The position numbers were made by a program, and so were the translations under genes. This document shows, piece after piece, positions 54,918-64,000 of a stretch of 64,000 bases of DNA (its first letter is position 1; each line of letters opens with the position of its first letter). The notes beneath the pieces were generated by a model, which was not told where the DNA came from, made no database searches, and saw only the letters and a program-made list of their open reading frames with translations. This DNA comes from Rhizobium sp. GTDB taxonomy: Bacteria; Pseudomonadota; Alphaproteobacteria; Rhizobiales; Rhizobiaceae. The stretch is taken from contig JAQGJP010000090.1 of NCBI GenBank assembly GCA_028290545.1, positions 23,484 to 87,483 on the forward strand, given 5' to 3'.

Positions 54918-55365
54918 TATCGTTTCCCCGGAAGTGCGAAGCCGGATGATGGCGGGCATCCGGGGAAAGAACACGAAACCAGAACTGACACTGAGGCGTG
55001 GATTGCATGCAGCAGGTTTCAGGTTTCGGCTGCATGACCGGACCTTGCCGGGTAAACCCGATATCGTTTTCCCTAAATACAAGGCCGTTCTCTTCGCTCA
55101 TGGATGTTTCTGGCACGGGCACGATTGCCATCTGTTCAAATGGCCCGCCAACAGGGCGGACTTCTGGCGAGCCAAGATTCACAGGAACCGCGAAGTTGAC
55201 GCTCTCGCGTCGGCCGCGTTGCAGGAAGCAGGATGGCGGCAGGGGATCGTCTGGGAGTGTGCGCTGAAAGGCAAGGCTCGATTGCCGATCGAGACCGTAC
55301 TCGCCGAGTGCGCCGCGTGGCTACGGTCCGATATCCCGCTTTTGGAAATCAGGGGGGGAGCATAG
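54910..55365 (+). CDS. vsr: Very short patch repair endonuclease Vsr
   Basis: Vsr nicks next to T:G mismatches made when 5-methylcytosine deaminates. The 151-residue protein shows SPEVRSRMMAGIRGKNTKPE, LPGKPDIVFPKYKAVLFAHGCFWHGHDC (two parts: the catalytic Asp in GKPDIVF; the zinc-site HGCFWHGHDC) and KIHRNREVD. All catalytic histidines and zinc ligands appear to be present. It overlaps the methyltransferase gene, the usual dcm-vsr pair. It precedes the EcoRII-like nuclease. Confidence 0.95.
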   Translation: MADIVSPEVRSRMMAGIRGKNTKPELTLRRGLHAAGFRFRLHDRTLPGKPDIVFPKYKAVLFAHGCFWHGHDCHLFKWPANRADFWRAKIHRNREVDALASAALQEAGWRQGIVWECALKGKARLPIETVLAECAAWLRSDIPLLEIRGGA

Positions 55366-55368
55366 GTC

Positions 55369-56586
55369 ATGCGACGGGGACTACTTTCAGATTACTTTGA
55401 CGGCGTGGCGGTCAAGCGGCTGAGTGCTGTCGAGGCCGACGTCCTCCGCTCGAACCAGCACGAATTCAACAGCTCGACCCAACTCAAGAGTTTACTCGGA
55501 ACGCCTGACCGGGTGCAGTACCAGGCAATATTCATCTGGATCGGTGGTGAACAAGAGGCGCTTGCGGAAGAAGGATTCCTGACCTGGTATCAGTCCCGAA
55601 AACCTCCGAGGCGAGAGCACAGGCTCTATTTTCCGACAAATGCAGTGTGCGAGGCGGCCGCGGAAGGCGATGTCCTGTTTATCGCAAGACGCACCGATAA
55701 CACCCTCATGGCGATTATTGTCCCCGGAGACAGCACGATCCAGAACCAGTTGCTGTGGTTGTTCGGGCTCGAGGAGCAACCACCCTTGCAGTTTGAATCG
55801 CTGGAGATCAGCAAGGACAATGCAGCCGAGCTGGACTTCACCGCTCGATATATCCTCGACGAACTCGGGATCGAGGTTGAGGAGCCGGAAGCCGACCGCC
55901 TGGATACGCTGATCGAAAAATTCGGACTGGTGTTTCCGCCAACCCGCGTCCTGTCAGAACTCGCCCGAACTTCACTTCCGCATGTCTCGGCCGCCGATGA
56001 TCCGGACGCGGCTCTTATGGCGTGGATCGACAGAGAAGAGCAGCTGTTTCGCCGTCTTGAGAGGCACGCGGTTGCAGACCGGATCAAAAGCGGATTTCAT
56101 TCTGACGAAGGGACCGATGTCGACGGTTTTATGGGTTTTTCCAAGAGCGTTCAAAACCGCCGCAAGAAACGCGCCGGGCTGGCGCTGGAACATCATCTCG
56201 AAGCGGTCTTCGCCGTCCACATGTTGCGATTTAACCGTGATGCCGAGACCGAAAACCGTAACAAGCCCGACTTTCTTTTTCCCGGGAAAGAGGAGTACCG
56301 GAATCCGGCATTTCCGACGGCACGCCTCACCATGCTGGGCTCGAAATCGACGCTGAAGGACCGCTGGCGTCAAGTTCTCTCGGAAGCCGAGAGAATCAGG
56401 GAAAAGCACCTGCTGACACTGGAGCCGGGTATTTCGGAGAACCAGACAAACGAAATGCGCGCAAAGCTGCTTCAGCTGGTCCTTCCACAATCCCTTCACT
56501 CGACGTACCGCGAGAGCCAACGCGGATGGCTTCTGACGCTTTGTAACTTTGTCGAGCTGGTAAAGGAGCGCCAGGGAGCAGGATAG
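55369..56586 (+). CDS. EcoRII-family type II restriction endonuclease
   Basis: The 405-residue protein matches the length of EcoRII (404, from memory). Its C-terminal half is the EcoRII catalytic domain: NRRKKRAGLALEHHLEAVF with E274, NKPDFLFP with D301, and LGSKSTLKDRWRQ with K326. The 25-residue spacing between D and K equals that of D299 and K324 in EcoRII as I remember it. The N-terminal half is not recognisably the EcoRII-N barrel: it begins LLSDYFDGVAVKRLSAVEAD. A separate gene on the other strand (59050-59478) codes for that domain. It is three bases after vsr, and convergent with the HNH gene. Confidence 0.87.
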   Translation: MRRGLLSDYFDGVAVKRLSAVEADVLRSNQHEFNSSTQLKSLLGTPDRVQYQAIFIWIGGEQEALAEEGFLTWYQSRKPPRREHRLYFPTNAVCEAAAEGDVLFIARRTDNTLMAIIVPGDSTIQNQLLWLFGLEEQPPLQFESLEISKDNAAELDFTARYILDELGIEVEEPEADRLDTLIEKFGLVFPPTRVLSELARTSLPHVSAADDPDAALMAWIDREEQLFRRLERHAVADRIKSGFHSDEGTDVDGFMGFSKSVQNRRKKRAGLALEHHLEAVFAVHMLRFNRDAETENRNKPDFLFPGKEEYRNPAFPTARLTMLGSKSTLKDRWRQVLSEAERIREKHLLTLEPGISENQTNEMRAKLLQLVLPQSLHSTYRESQRGWLLTLCNFVELVKERQGAG

Positions 56587-56589
56587 CCT

Positions 56590-57453
56590 TCAGACCTCCT
56601 CATTGACTGAGGCGAGCATTTCACGAAGGTCATCGATGGAATATGGCGGCGACCGGCGATGAGCAACCGAATGACAGTTCGGGCAAAGGGGCACCAGGTC
56701 CGTTCTCGGATCAATGATGTAGCCTTCTCCGAGGTGTGAAACCGGGGTCACATGATGAACTTCTATCAGACCCGAAGCGGCTGCGCCGTAGCGTTCGCTC
56801 ATATCCAGCTTGCAAGCCTTGCAGGAATATCCATGAATTGCGAGAGCGGCGGCACGGTTGCGCCGATCACGTTCGTATCGGTTGGTCTCTACACGTACCT
56901 TTGCGCCTTCCGGTAACCCCACGACTTCCGGGGACGCTTCCAGTCCTTCATCCTCAACCTCCAGCGGCAACAATGCCAGAACAGCTGCCGCCACCCGGGA
57001 TGTCCAGAGTTCGATCTGGCGCATGTCTTCTTCGACGTTGCCCTCGTTGATCGCCAGCATTCCTTTCCTGACGCCAAGGCTGAAGCTGCGCCATCCGGTT
57101 TCCCAGATCGCTGAATCATCCGGCAAGCGGCTCGTTCCATTGAGAGTAAGCGCGACTTCCGCATCCGCTTCCCTGCAAACATCAAGAACCGCCCGGAATG
57201 TGCGGCGTCCGGTCTCGTCCGCAGAGCCCATGGCGCTCATGAGATCGCCGGCGAAACTGCCTGGCTGGAAATGCACATCCAGTCGTCGCCATCCTATGAG
57301 GGTGCGCAATGTAAAAGTTTGGCCTGGAGGATACCCGGCAGGCTGGAGTTCGAGCCAGCGGGTGCCTTCGCTGTCCCGTCCCTCCCGACCGGAAAACTCC
57401 AGTCCGGTTTCGGCGGAAATTCGCTCCGCAAGCGACCGTGGATCAGGCGACAT
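56590..57453 (-). CDS. HNH endonuclease of the MORC/SNF2 operon
   Basis: The 287-residue protein ends with an HNH nuclease: CKACKLDMSERYG, GLIEVHHVTPVSH and DLVPLCPNCHSVAHR. Two CxxC pairs (CKAC and CPNC) bind zinc, and the HH in VHHV plus the asparagine of PNCH form the active site (McrA-like). The N-terminal 180 residues are a domain of unknown type with GTRWLELQPAGYPP. I start at ATG 57453, which overlaps the MORC ATPase stop by 11 bases; the open frame to 57573 runs through that gene. It is the last gene of the minus-strand operon. Confidence 0.87.
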   Translation of the reverse strand: MSPDPRSLAERISAETGLEFSGREGRDSEGTRWLELQPAGYPPGQTFTLRTLIGWRRLDVHFQPGSFAGDLMSAMGSADETGRRTFRAVLDVCREADAEVALTLNGTSRLPDDSAIWETGWRSFSLGVRKGMLAINEGNVEEDMRQIELWTSRVAAAVLALLPLEVEDEGLEASPEVVGLPEGAKVRVETNRYERDRRNRAAALAIHGYSCKACKLDMSERYGAAASGLIEVHHVTPVSHLGEGYIIDPRTDLVPLCPNCHSVAHRRSPPYSIDDLREMLASVNEEV

Positions 57454-59053
57454 CCTTATCCACTTCAGGCTCTGGCAGTGTCTCCACCAGTTTCTCCAGA
57501 ATACGCGACACCTCAAAGCGCATATCTCGGAACATTGAGGCAGTGTGGTCCTGAACCGTCGATAGTTCTGCAACGGCCAGCGCCCACATCAGGGAATCAA
57601 GACCCTGCATCGTCACACTGCGATTGAGGTTTGGAATGTAGACCTTCTGATAGTAGGGGTGGCTGGTATTGATCTGAATTCCCTTATGCCCCTCGATCAG
57701 GACTGGCTGAAATAGTAGACCGTTATTGATCCCCTCTACTGGCTGCACGAATACTTCGCCAGGTCTCTTGGCCGAAGTTATCGTCAGCTTGAGGCGCGTG
57801 GTGCCGTACTTGTTTTCAACGATAGCTTCGCCTGTATTGGGATCAGCAATGTTGACCTTGGGGCCACCAGCAGCAGCCTCGCGGTTACGGATGTTGTTGT
57901 TTGACGTGTCATGCGCGCCCTCTCCCTTCTTTGACAGCAGCTTTTGCTGTCCCTCACGCGAGCGGCGGTTTGCATCGCGGCGCGGTGCAGGAAGGAATTG
58001 GGTCTGTAGCCAGTCGGCGAGATCATCATTCAGAATGATCTGCGACTTCTTAATGTCCAGATGGAAGGCGTCGTCGAGCCGATGGTCAAACGAAAATTCA
58101 ACTCGCAGTCCCGTCAGGTGCGGCTCCTTCTGGTAGAGTCCCAGCCAATCCGCGTCGTGGATCAGACGGTTCTCCCGATAAATATATATGCCCTGTCGGT
58201 CATTAGAGAGCTTCGCAGCCGTAGCCGTTTTGTCATCCGGAAACTCCTCGCGTCTTGGGAGGACAAACGCCCGAACTGTGAAGGAAGCCTTTCGACCATC
58301 GGATAACTCCGGTTCGACAGTTTCATTGGCGACCAAAGCGGATAGCTTTGACTGGAACGGGTCCCATGCCTCGATTGGTTCGCCATTCATTTCCATGATG
58401 ACATTTCGTGCCCGCGAATCTTCCGTATCGAGAAAACGCTGGTAGACCATGGAGAGGTGCTCACGAAGATTCTCTTCTCTAGCCTTGAGCGCCTTGCGTG
58501 CGGGTTTGCCGCCAGGGTCCTGGTATTCCTTGAGTAGTCGATCAACATCGTCCCACAAAACGACAGTTCCAGCATGAGCAGGAGCAACGGTGTCGAGGAT
58601 TTCGAGTGCCTCCGGATCGCATTCTTCGCTCAAGAGAAGCGCCCACCTGTTGACCTTCGCAACATGATATAGGTCCCAAGTCGCCATGAGCGCCGACGTA
58701 TTCCCATCCGGTCGGGAAATGACCGAAAGCTTCTTACAAAATGCGGTTGAAGCGGTTTTTAGGCCAAGTCCGTATTTGCCGAGGCTTGCGGCGCTTGGAC
58801 GGGCCTTCGAGCCATACTGCATGGCGTTGATCAAGCCATCCCGGTTCATGCCGTCGCCGTTATCCGCTATCAGCAGCCGAATGTTGCCGCGGAGGTCGGC
58901 GTCTAGCCAAAGCTGGACGTGTGTTGCATTAGCGGCAATGGAATTATCCACGATATCGGCTACGGCCGTGTCAAATTCATAGCCCGTGTCACGCAAACCG
59001 ACAATAACCCGCTCCGGGTCAGGCGGTAGCTCGATTTCCTGAATGTTGCTCAT
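57443..59053 (-). CDS. MORC/MutL-type GHKL ATPase
   Basis: The 536-residue protein has an N-terminal GHKL ATPase with the MutL/MORC layout: IVDNSIAANATHV (N-box), IADNGDGM and LGKYGLGLKTAS (the glycine loop). Its central part (VLWDDVDRLL and AFVLPRREEFPD) fits the S5-like second domain of MORC-type proteins in restriction loci described by Iyer, Abhiman and Aravind. The C-terminus is helical. It follows the EcoRII-N gene directly (overlap of four bases) and precedes the HNH gene. An ATP-driven clamp on DNA is a reasonable inference. Confidence 0.88.
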   Translation of the reverse strand: MSNIQEIELPPDPERVIVGLRDTGYEFDTAVADIVDNSIAANATHVQLWLDADLRGNIRLLIADNGDGMNRDGLINAMQYGSKARPSAASLGKYGLGLKTASTAFCKKLSVISRPDGNTSALMATWDLYHVAKVNRWALLLSEECDPEALEILDTVAPAHAGTVVLWDDVDRLLKEYQDPGGKPARKALKAREENLREHLSMVYQRFLDTEDSRARNVIMEMNGEPIEAWDPFQSKLSALVANETVEPELSDGRKASFTVRAFVLPRREEFPDDKTATAAKLSNDRQGIYIYRENRLIHDADWLGLYQKEPHLTGLRVEFSFDHRLDDAFHLDIKKSQIILNDDLADWLQTQFLPAPRRDANRRSREGQQKLLSKKGEGAHDTSNNNIRNREAAAGGPKVNIADPNTGEAIVENKYGTTRLKLTITSAKRPGEVFVQPVEGINNGLLFQPVLIEGHKGIQINTSHPYYQKVYIPNLNRSVTMQGLDSLMWALAVAELSTVQDHTASMFRDMRFEVSRILEKLVETLPEPEVDKDVA

Positions 59054-59478
59054 GATCCCCCCTTAATTTCTATTATGCGCCAGCCCGTACCCAGCTTGAG
59101 GACACCCCGAGTCGCTTCTGCCTGCTGCTTTCGTCTATGGGTTACGCGATATCGATCATTTTCATCTCTCACCAGAATGATTTCATCCCCGGGAGCCAGA
59201 TTTGCCTGGCGGATGTATTTGGTCATTCTCGTCAACCTATACTCGTTACGAGTGCCGTCAAAAAGCCTATTGTTGTAATAGATGAAGGCGAATTCCCAGA
59301 AAGTGCCGCCGTCATCCACAAAGTTCAGATGGCATCTCGGGTTGTACTGGCTCGGGTCGAGGCGAGGAAAGAACGAAAGTAGCCGTTCTTCCTTGGGAAC
59401 CAAAATGCCTGCCTGATGTCCGCCCGTCTCGCCCGTATCGTTGGCGCTTAGCACCTTCGCGATTGTCTGCTCTGCCAT
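59050..59478 (-). CDS. Stand-alone EcoRII N-terminal (effector DNA-binding) domain
   Basis: A 142-residue protein with the EcoRII-N signature SANDTGETGGHQAGILVPKE (residues 10-29) and YYNNRLFDGTRNEYRLTR. In EcoRII this B3-like beta-barrel binds a second site DNA and restrains the catalytic half. Here it is a separate small gene between the SNF2 helicase and MORC ATPase genes. It overlaps the MORC start by four bases. It is likely a site-recognition subunit of the helicase-ATPase complex, or a regulator of the nuclease in the convergent operon. Confidence 0.87.
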   Translation of the reverse strand: MAEQTIAKVLSANDTGETGGHQAGILVPKEERLLSFFPRLDPSQYNPRCHLNFVDDGGTFWEFAFIYYNNRLFDGTRNEYRLTRMTKYIRQANLAPGDEIILVRDENDRYRVTHRRKQQAEATRGVLKLGTGWRIIEIKGGS

Positions 59479-59480
59479 AC

Positions 59481-61376
59481 CTATCCATTTACCCCCTTCG
59501 ATGGCGATCGCATCAGCGCCTTGACGATATCACCGTAATCGTCTTCCCTACCTTCGACGCCCACCACCGCAGTGCCGGAAATCGCCCTCTTACGCGTCAG
59601 GCGTTCGTCCACCACGTCCTCGACAGTATCGGCGACAAGAAGTCTGTGAACTGTTACTGGCAGCTGCTGGCCGCGCCGATGAGCCCGGGCAGACGCCTGG
59701 TCTTCGAGTGCCGGGTTCCATTCGGGATTATAGTGGATCACATGGTTGGCGGCAGTGATGTTGAGTCCAGCTCCTCCCGCCTTTGGGTTCAGTACGAGTG
59801 CCGCGCCACCTTGGACGGCGCTGAAGCGATCAATCAGCGGCTGGCGATCGTCAACAGGCAGACGACCGTCGATTACGCCTGCAAAGGCTCCGAAGCGACT
59901 CTTGATATGGCGGGCGATCATATCGGCCATCGCCGTAAACGACGTGAAGATAATCACCTTCTCACCGCGCGAAAATATCTCTTCAACGATCTCGTCCATG
60001 CGCCGGAACTTCGAGAAAGCCATGGGATCGGCCGTGGCGGCATTGCCGCTCATCAGGTCCGGGTGAGCGCAGAAGCGGCGCAAAGAAGTCAGAGCGACAA
60101 GGGTGGCGGCTGCGCCATATTCCGCATAGATACGTTCCCGTTCAGCGTCATAGGCGACTACCTCGCTTTCGTCCAACTCAACCACCTGGGGAATATCGAT
60201 CCGTCCGGGCAAGTCCTGCGCCACCTCGGCAACGCGTCGGCGCAGCATGAGCGGCGAAACGAGTGGTTCCAGCTTGGCTGCGCCGTCGATATCATCGGAA
60301 TATTCCGACGCGAAGGCCTTCGCATCACCAAGGTGGCCAGGCAGAACGAAATCCACGATCGACCAAAGATCAAGCAGGCGGTTTTCGACAGGTGTACCTG
60401 TCACCGCCAGACCCGCATCCCGCTGGAGCCGTTTCACTGCCCGAGTCCTCTGGGCGTCCGGGTTCCGGATGAATTGTGCCTCGTCCAGCACGATCACCTT
60501 CCAGACGATCATGTTCAGCAGGCTGTTGTCGCGCACCGCGTTGTCATAGGAGGTGACAACGACATCGTAATCCTTCAGCTCGGAAGGCCGGCCTGTGCGA
60601 AAGGCTCCATGGTGTTTCAACACCTTGAGGTGCGGGGCGAACTTCGAGATTTCCCGTCGCCAGTTCTCCAGCAACGAACCAGGGGCAAGGATCAGCGCTG
60701 GCCGGAGCGGCATGCCGCCGGAATCGCTCAGGGCGCTGATGATCTGCAGGGTTTTTCCAAGACCCATCTCGTCGGCAAGAAGTCCGCCGACGCCCTCGGC
60801 AAGGAGGAACTTCAGCCAGCGCCAGCCAGTAATCTGGTACGGATAGAGGGTTGCATTTACACCGACCGGAACATCGTCGCCCGATGGCGTGAACGCCAAG
60901 GGTGAGATCGCCCGATCGGCTGTGCGGTCATTGATCGACGCTCCTGCTCCTGCCGCCTTCCGAACAGCAAGAAAGGCCTTTAGAGAGGCCGCGGTTCCGA
61001 GGGCCACGCCCGTTCTTTTGACCAACTCCAGAATCTCTGCACTGGCAGTCGGCTCGATTGGATACCATACGCTCTCAGCCACTTTGTGGCCGCGTTCCAG
61101 GTCGGTAAGTTCAAGGGCTACCTCGGCACCGCGGCTCGTGGCCATGATACTGAAGGAAGGCGCTTCACTCCCGGTGCCTTCCGAAATTGTCAGGGTCGGG
61201 ACGAGCGGATATCGGGAAGCGCGGGCACCATCGACGCTCGTCGGTATCCAGCTTGCCAACGGCCGCTTTTCCACGAGGGCGCTGTATATCTCGTTCACTG
61301 ACATGGGGCGCGTGTTTCCCGCCTCATCAACGAGAGCAAGTAAACTTCCCCTGATTTCCCATCCCGATCTTGTCAT
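59481..61376 (-). CDS. SNF2-family helicase/translocase
   Basis: The 631-residue protein shows the helicase motifs of SNF2: LADEMGLGKTLQI (I), VLDEAQFIRN (DEAQ-type II), TGTPVENRLLDLWS (III), VIIFTSFTAM (IV-like), KAGGAGLNI (V), and QASARAHRRGQ (VI). The N-terminal 180 residues are specific to this group and of unknown fold. It is first in the minus-strand operon with EcoRII-N, MORC and HNH genes, with two bases to the next one. SNF2 proteins translocate on double-stranded DNA. Its upstream gap should hold the operon promoter. Confidence 0.92.
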   Translation of the reverse strand: MTRSGWEIRGSLLALVDEAGNTRPMSVNEIYSALVEKRPLASWIPTSVDGARASRYPLVPTLTISEGTGSEAPSFSIMATSRGAEVALELTDLERGHKVAESVWYPIEPTASAEILELVKRTGVALGTAASLKAFLAVRKAAGAGASINDRTADRAISPLAFTPSGDDVPVGVNATLYPYQITGWRWLKFLLAEGVGGLLADEMGLGKTLQIISALSDSGGMPLRPALILAPGSLLENWRREISKFAPHLKVLKHHGAFRTGRPSELKDYDVVVTSYDNAVRDNSLLNMIVWKVIVLDEAQFIRNPDAQRTRAVKRLQRDAGLAVTGTPVENRLLDLWSIVDFVLPGHLGDAKAFASEYSDDIDGAAKLEPLVSPLMLRRRVAEVAQDLPGRIDIPQVVELDESEVVAYDAERERIYAEYGAAATLVALTSLRRFCAHPDLMSGNAATADPMAFSKFRRMDEIVEEIFSRGEKVIIFTSFTAMADMIARHIKSRFGAFAGVIDGRLPVDDRQPLIDRFSAVQGGAALVLNPKAGGAGLNITAANHVIHYNPEWNPALEDQASARAHRRGQQLPVTVHRLLVADTVEDVVDERLTRKRAISGTAVVGVEGREDDYGDIVKALMRSPSKGVNG

Positions 61377-62207
61377 AGTTCCTTGAAATACATGAAGGTT
61401 CCGAACTGAATATATCGATTGTGGGCGCTGTTTTAAAGCCGCGTTTGTTCGTCTGTCATGGCGTTAATGTCAGGACGCAAACCTCATTCTCCCGCGTGTA
61501 TGTATAAGCTCATCTTGTGTCGAAGGGCGTGTCTTCAGCAAAACCACAATCAGGTATCTTTCACACATAATCATGTTGTGGCGGAAAATTCTATTTACAA
61601 CCTGCTCTTTACAGCGTCCGATTTCAATCGGACTCAGGAAGATAGCGCCTTCGAGGCACAATTTTCGGCATCGGGAACATTGTTAAGGAAGCATTTATTA
61701 GGGAAAGAACTGGCACGAAGCGGAAATTATTTCCGCTTCGATCACAATCTTTGCTATTGCGAGTCATTCCGGAGGTCGGCCGTCGCATGTCTTGAACTGA
61801 TCAGCGGTGAGCGTGAGCAATGCTCTAATAATCTCGTCGACGATCGAGAACTCTATTCCGCACCGGTCGGAAATCTTTTGAATAAGTTCTTGGTGGTTCA
61901 TGGAGCGCCTTTCTGGATAGCAGTCGTGTCGATGCCTGAGAGCCTCGGCCATTAACGTTGTCCCTCGGGCTGTACCCTAGCCAGAAATGGCAACGCGAAT
62001 GATGAAGTTGGGTACGCAGGGCATAGCACACCAAATTGTCGTCTTGGTGTCGTACCAGACTGTCCTACCCGTAATTTTAGAGAAACTTGATGTTCAAACC
62101 TTTTCAAAGGCTTGAAAGTTTCCGGCTTTCTTTGCTGGGAATGTAGGCGCCCAAGCCCCCTGTTAAACTCTCCACTGTATGGCATTCAATTGGTCCATTG
62201 TGATCGG
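61377..62207. other. Gap between helicase and second recombinase
   Basis: About 830 bases, AT-rich in the left half. One small gene at 61764-61901 is supported and listed; no other gene, repeat or RNA is recognised. Confidence 0.45.
61764..61901 (-). CDS. Small protein resembling an HU N-terminus
   Basis: The 45-residue protein from ATG 61901 reads MNHQELIQKISDRCGIEFS then VDEIIRALLTLTADQF. The two-helix pattern resembles the first helices of HU-family DNA-binding proteins (ELIxxIAxxTGxxxxxVxxxI), but the DNA-binding arms are missing. AAAGGCG is upstream of the ATG. It may be a relic or a small regulator. Confidence 0.4.
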   Translation of the reverse strand: MNHQELIQKISDRCGIEFSIVDEIIRALLTLTADQFKTCDGRPPE

Positions 62208-64000
62208 CTACTGGCGCTTCCCCTTCTTTCTTTTCTTTGCGGCTAACTTGTCAAAATCCAGCCCGTAGAACATCGAAAAATCGATTTTCGGATTCAGACG
62301 CAACGTAGAGAGCATTTCGGCTTTGTTTTCGGTCAGTGACTTGAAGCCATAGAGGTCGTGCTCTTCGTCGCCCAGCGAATGCCCGACCTGAATCATCCGA
62401 TCTCGCTTCTCGACCTTCTGGTCACCTGTAGCCTCCTCTCAGTGAGTGAAAAACTTCCCCCTTTGCTTCTTTGGCGCCAGCTTTCGCCATAAGGCGGCCC
62501 ATGTAGCTGGAGGCTGATTTGCTCGGGTCTACGAGGCGCATCAGCTCCGGGAAGATAAAACTGTCGCCCTGGGCTTTCGCCCAGGCGACGAAGCCAATCT
62601 CCACAAGAAAGTTGTGAAGGACGTAGAACGTCATGCTGCCCGAGTTTTTTATCGGGACGCGCTGCCAAACGCCGTTGTTCATGACGATGCCCTTCGTTTG
62701 GGCGACCCAGACGCCGTCGAACTTTTCGCGGATATCGCTGCCCCGAAGAAAGATAAGCAAACCTAGGCGGCGACCTGTCAGGAGAGCGAGAAGCGGCACC
62801 ATCGCGAGATCGAGATAGCCCGAAAGTACCCCATGCTCGAACGTCGAGCTGATCTGCTTGGATGAGAGTGGTTCGGTTGGAATCTTTCGCCTTGATGTAT
62901 CTGGATACGTATACCGTGCACCAGCCACGGATTTTGCCAGATTGTATCGAGCGGCGCCGAATATGAGCGCTGCGCGAGCTGCCGCGACATAGCCGTCCGA
63001 CAAGGTAGAGTGCGTGATGGGCAGGTATCGAAAATCCTGATTGCTCTCGATAATCTCGTCCGGCGTAAGGTGATCAGGACGATGTTTGTCCTTGGCAGGC
63101 CAGAATTTCATGCGCTCGATGAATGCCTGAAGGTCAGTGGGGGGTCGCGAGTGAGCAATGTCGATCCCCCGGTCCTCTTTGGTCTTCTTGGTCACCCTCA
63201 TTGCAAGATATTCAGAAGCGACCAAGCTGAAAAGCGGCTTGGTTGAGGCAGGCCTGGTTACTGTTCTTCTGTCGAGGTGATAGTCGGGGGTGAAATCCAG
63301 AAGGGATGCCGTCCCTTGTTCAATTGAGATTCTGCCCGCTCCGCTTTGTCGGATTGCGGGCAACGAAGGAGCAACCGTTTCCGCATGATGCTTTTGTTGT
63401 TCGGGCATTGGAATGACCGGTGGGCTAACAGAACGCGGCCTTTTGTCCGCGGTTACATCAGCTTCCTGCCCGGACGTCTCACTACCGTCCAGCCACTTTT
63501 TGATATATGACGACGTAAGCACTTCAGCATTGTCCGCCACGATCTGATTGTGTGGCTGTCCTTCTTGCTCGGCAGTAGTTTCCTTGGTGATGGAAACGAG
63601 GTTGCGGATCATCTCATGGCCGCGTGCTTCCTCATACGTAGGAGGCGTGTCCGGTCGCTGGATGTCGTAGATCGCCGACTTCATCAGCATGGTCATGAAT
63701 TTGATGGACAGCAGGTCGTCCTCATCCGACGCGCCGCCGAACAAATCGCCGACCTTGTTTGTATCATTGGTATCAGTCATATGCTGCTCGATGGCCCTCA
63801 AGAATTTCAACGACAGGCCAGCCAGTTCATCGGCAAGTCGGCGCGCCTCCAGGTACGGCATGGGACCCAAAGAAAGTCTTAGCTCGACTTTGTACATTAT
63901 GCGGCGAAGCAAAGCGCTTGCGCCATGCGGTTGAGCCGGCTGGGAGGTATTTTTTGCATTTCTGGGTTTGACGGGGAGTGTCGATAAAGATCGTCGCTCC
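62208..64000 (-). pseudogene. Tyrosine recombinase with a frameshift, open to the window edge
   Basis: The main frame shows a core domain with catalytic arginine in LLTGRRLGLLIF and HxxR in FHSLRG, then stops at 62422. The next frame continues the fold: with one G removed from AGAGGAGG near 62440 it reads FHSLREATGDQKVEKRDRM, then IQVGHSLG and the candidate nucleophile in HDLYGFKSLT, ending at 62208. So a single-base insertion is the simplest explanation. Towards the right the frame remains open to base 64000 with no stop, so the true start may be outside (internal starts: TTG 63912, ATG 63897). Its N-terminus has YKVELRLSLG and LEARRLADEL, typical of DUF6538-like integrases. Confidence 0.78.

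Noticed and set aside
59463..60905. 480-codon open frame on the plus strand
   Set aside because: Antisense shadow of the SNF2 gene, whose helicase motifs are intact.

Overview
The window reads as a chromosomal segment of an alphaproteobacterium of the order Hyphomicrobiales, most likely family Rhizobiaceae. The evidence is the gene order ispDF / dusB-ntrB-ntrC / ntrY-ntrX / D-amino-acid aminotransferase / hfq / hflX, the cysG-DUF2849-cysI-DUF934 sulfate assimilation block, an oxygen-dependent cobalamin (cob) block, high GC coding sequence, and tight ATGA-type gene overlaps. This is inferred from family knowledge and synteny memory; no search was run.

Layout. Bases 1-12.3 kb hold a conserved core: a COQ10-like 3' end, cinA, ispDF, then dusB and the two nitrogen two-component systems NtrBC and NtrYX, dat, hfq and hflX. 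Bases 12.3-17.4 kb hold a secreted transglutaminase-like protease, a PPP-type phosphatase, a membrane GGDEF protein, mazG, a deaminase, and a small toxin-antitoxin pair whose ParE toxin is frameshifted. Bases 17.5-23.2 kb hold siroheme/sulfite reduction genes, a ferredoxin-NADP reductase and an unusually short flavoprotein. A GntR regulator with two perfect operator palindromes and NAD kinase follow. Bases 25-32 kb are cobF-G-H-I-J, cobK (opposite strand), cobL and cobM. Bases 32-38.4 kb hold secreted or exported proteins (DUF4189-like, alpha/beta hydrolase, RTX protein), a MocR regulator divergent from an EamA exporter, and a lytic transglycosylase.

From about 38.9 kb the window is accessory DNA. 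An FRG-domain gene comes first. Next is a 44-base 3' fragment of a tRNA-Lys(UUU) gene beside a tyrosine recombinase, which marks a genomic-island edge running rightwards past the window end. The island carries two blocks. Block A (42.8-49.2 kb) has a DUF3102-like gene and an operon of a PD-(D/E)XK-like protein, a small protein, and an FtsH-like protease split into two overlapping genes: an AAA+ ATPase without its lid, then lid plus M41 zinc peptidase. Block B (49.7-61.4 kb) is a restriction-type locus. Its parts are a two-component pair whose kinase has two GHKL ATPase modules, an HTH-fused cytosine methyltransferase, Vsr, an EcoRII-type nuclease, and a convergent operon of SNF2 helicase, stand-alone EcoRII-N domain, MORC/MutL-type ATPase and HNH nuclease. 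A second tyrosine recombinase, broken by an apparent one-base insertion, lies at the right edge.

The most interesting systems are the split FtsH-like protease operon, the double-GHKL two-component pair, and the EcoRII enzyme whose sensor-like and nuclease domains lie in separate convergent operons joined to a MORC/SNF2 machine.
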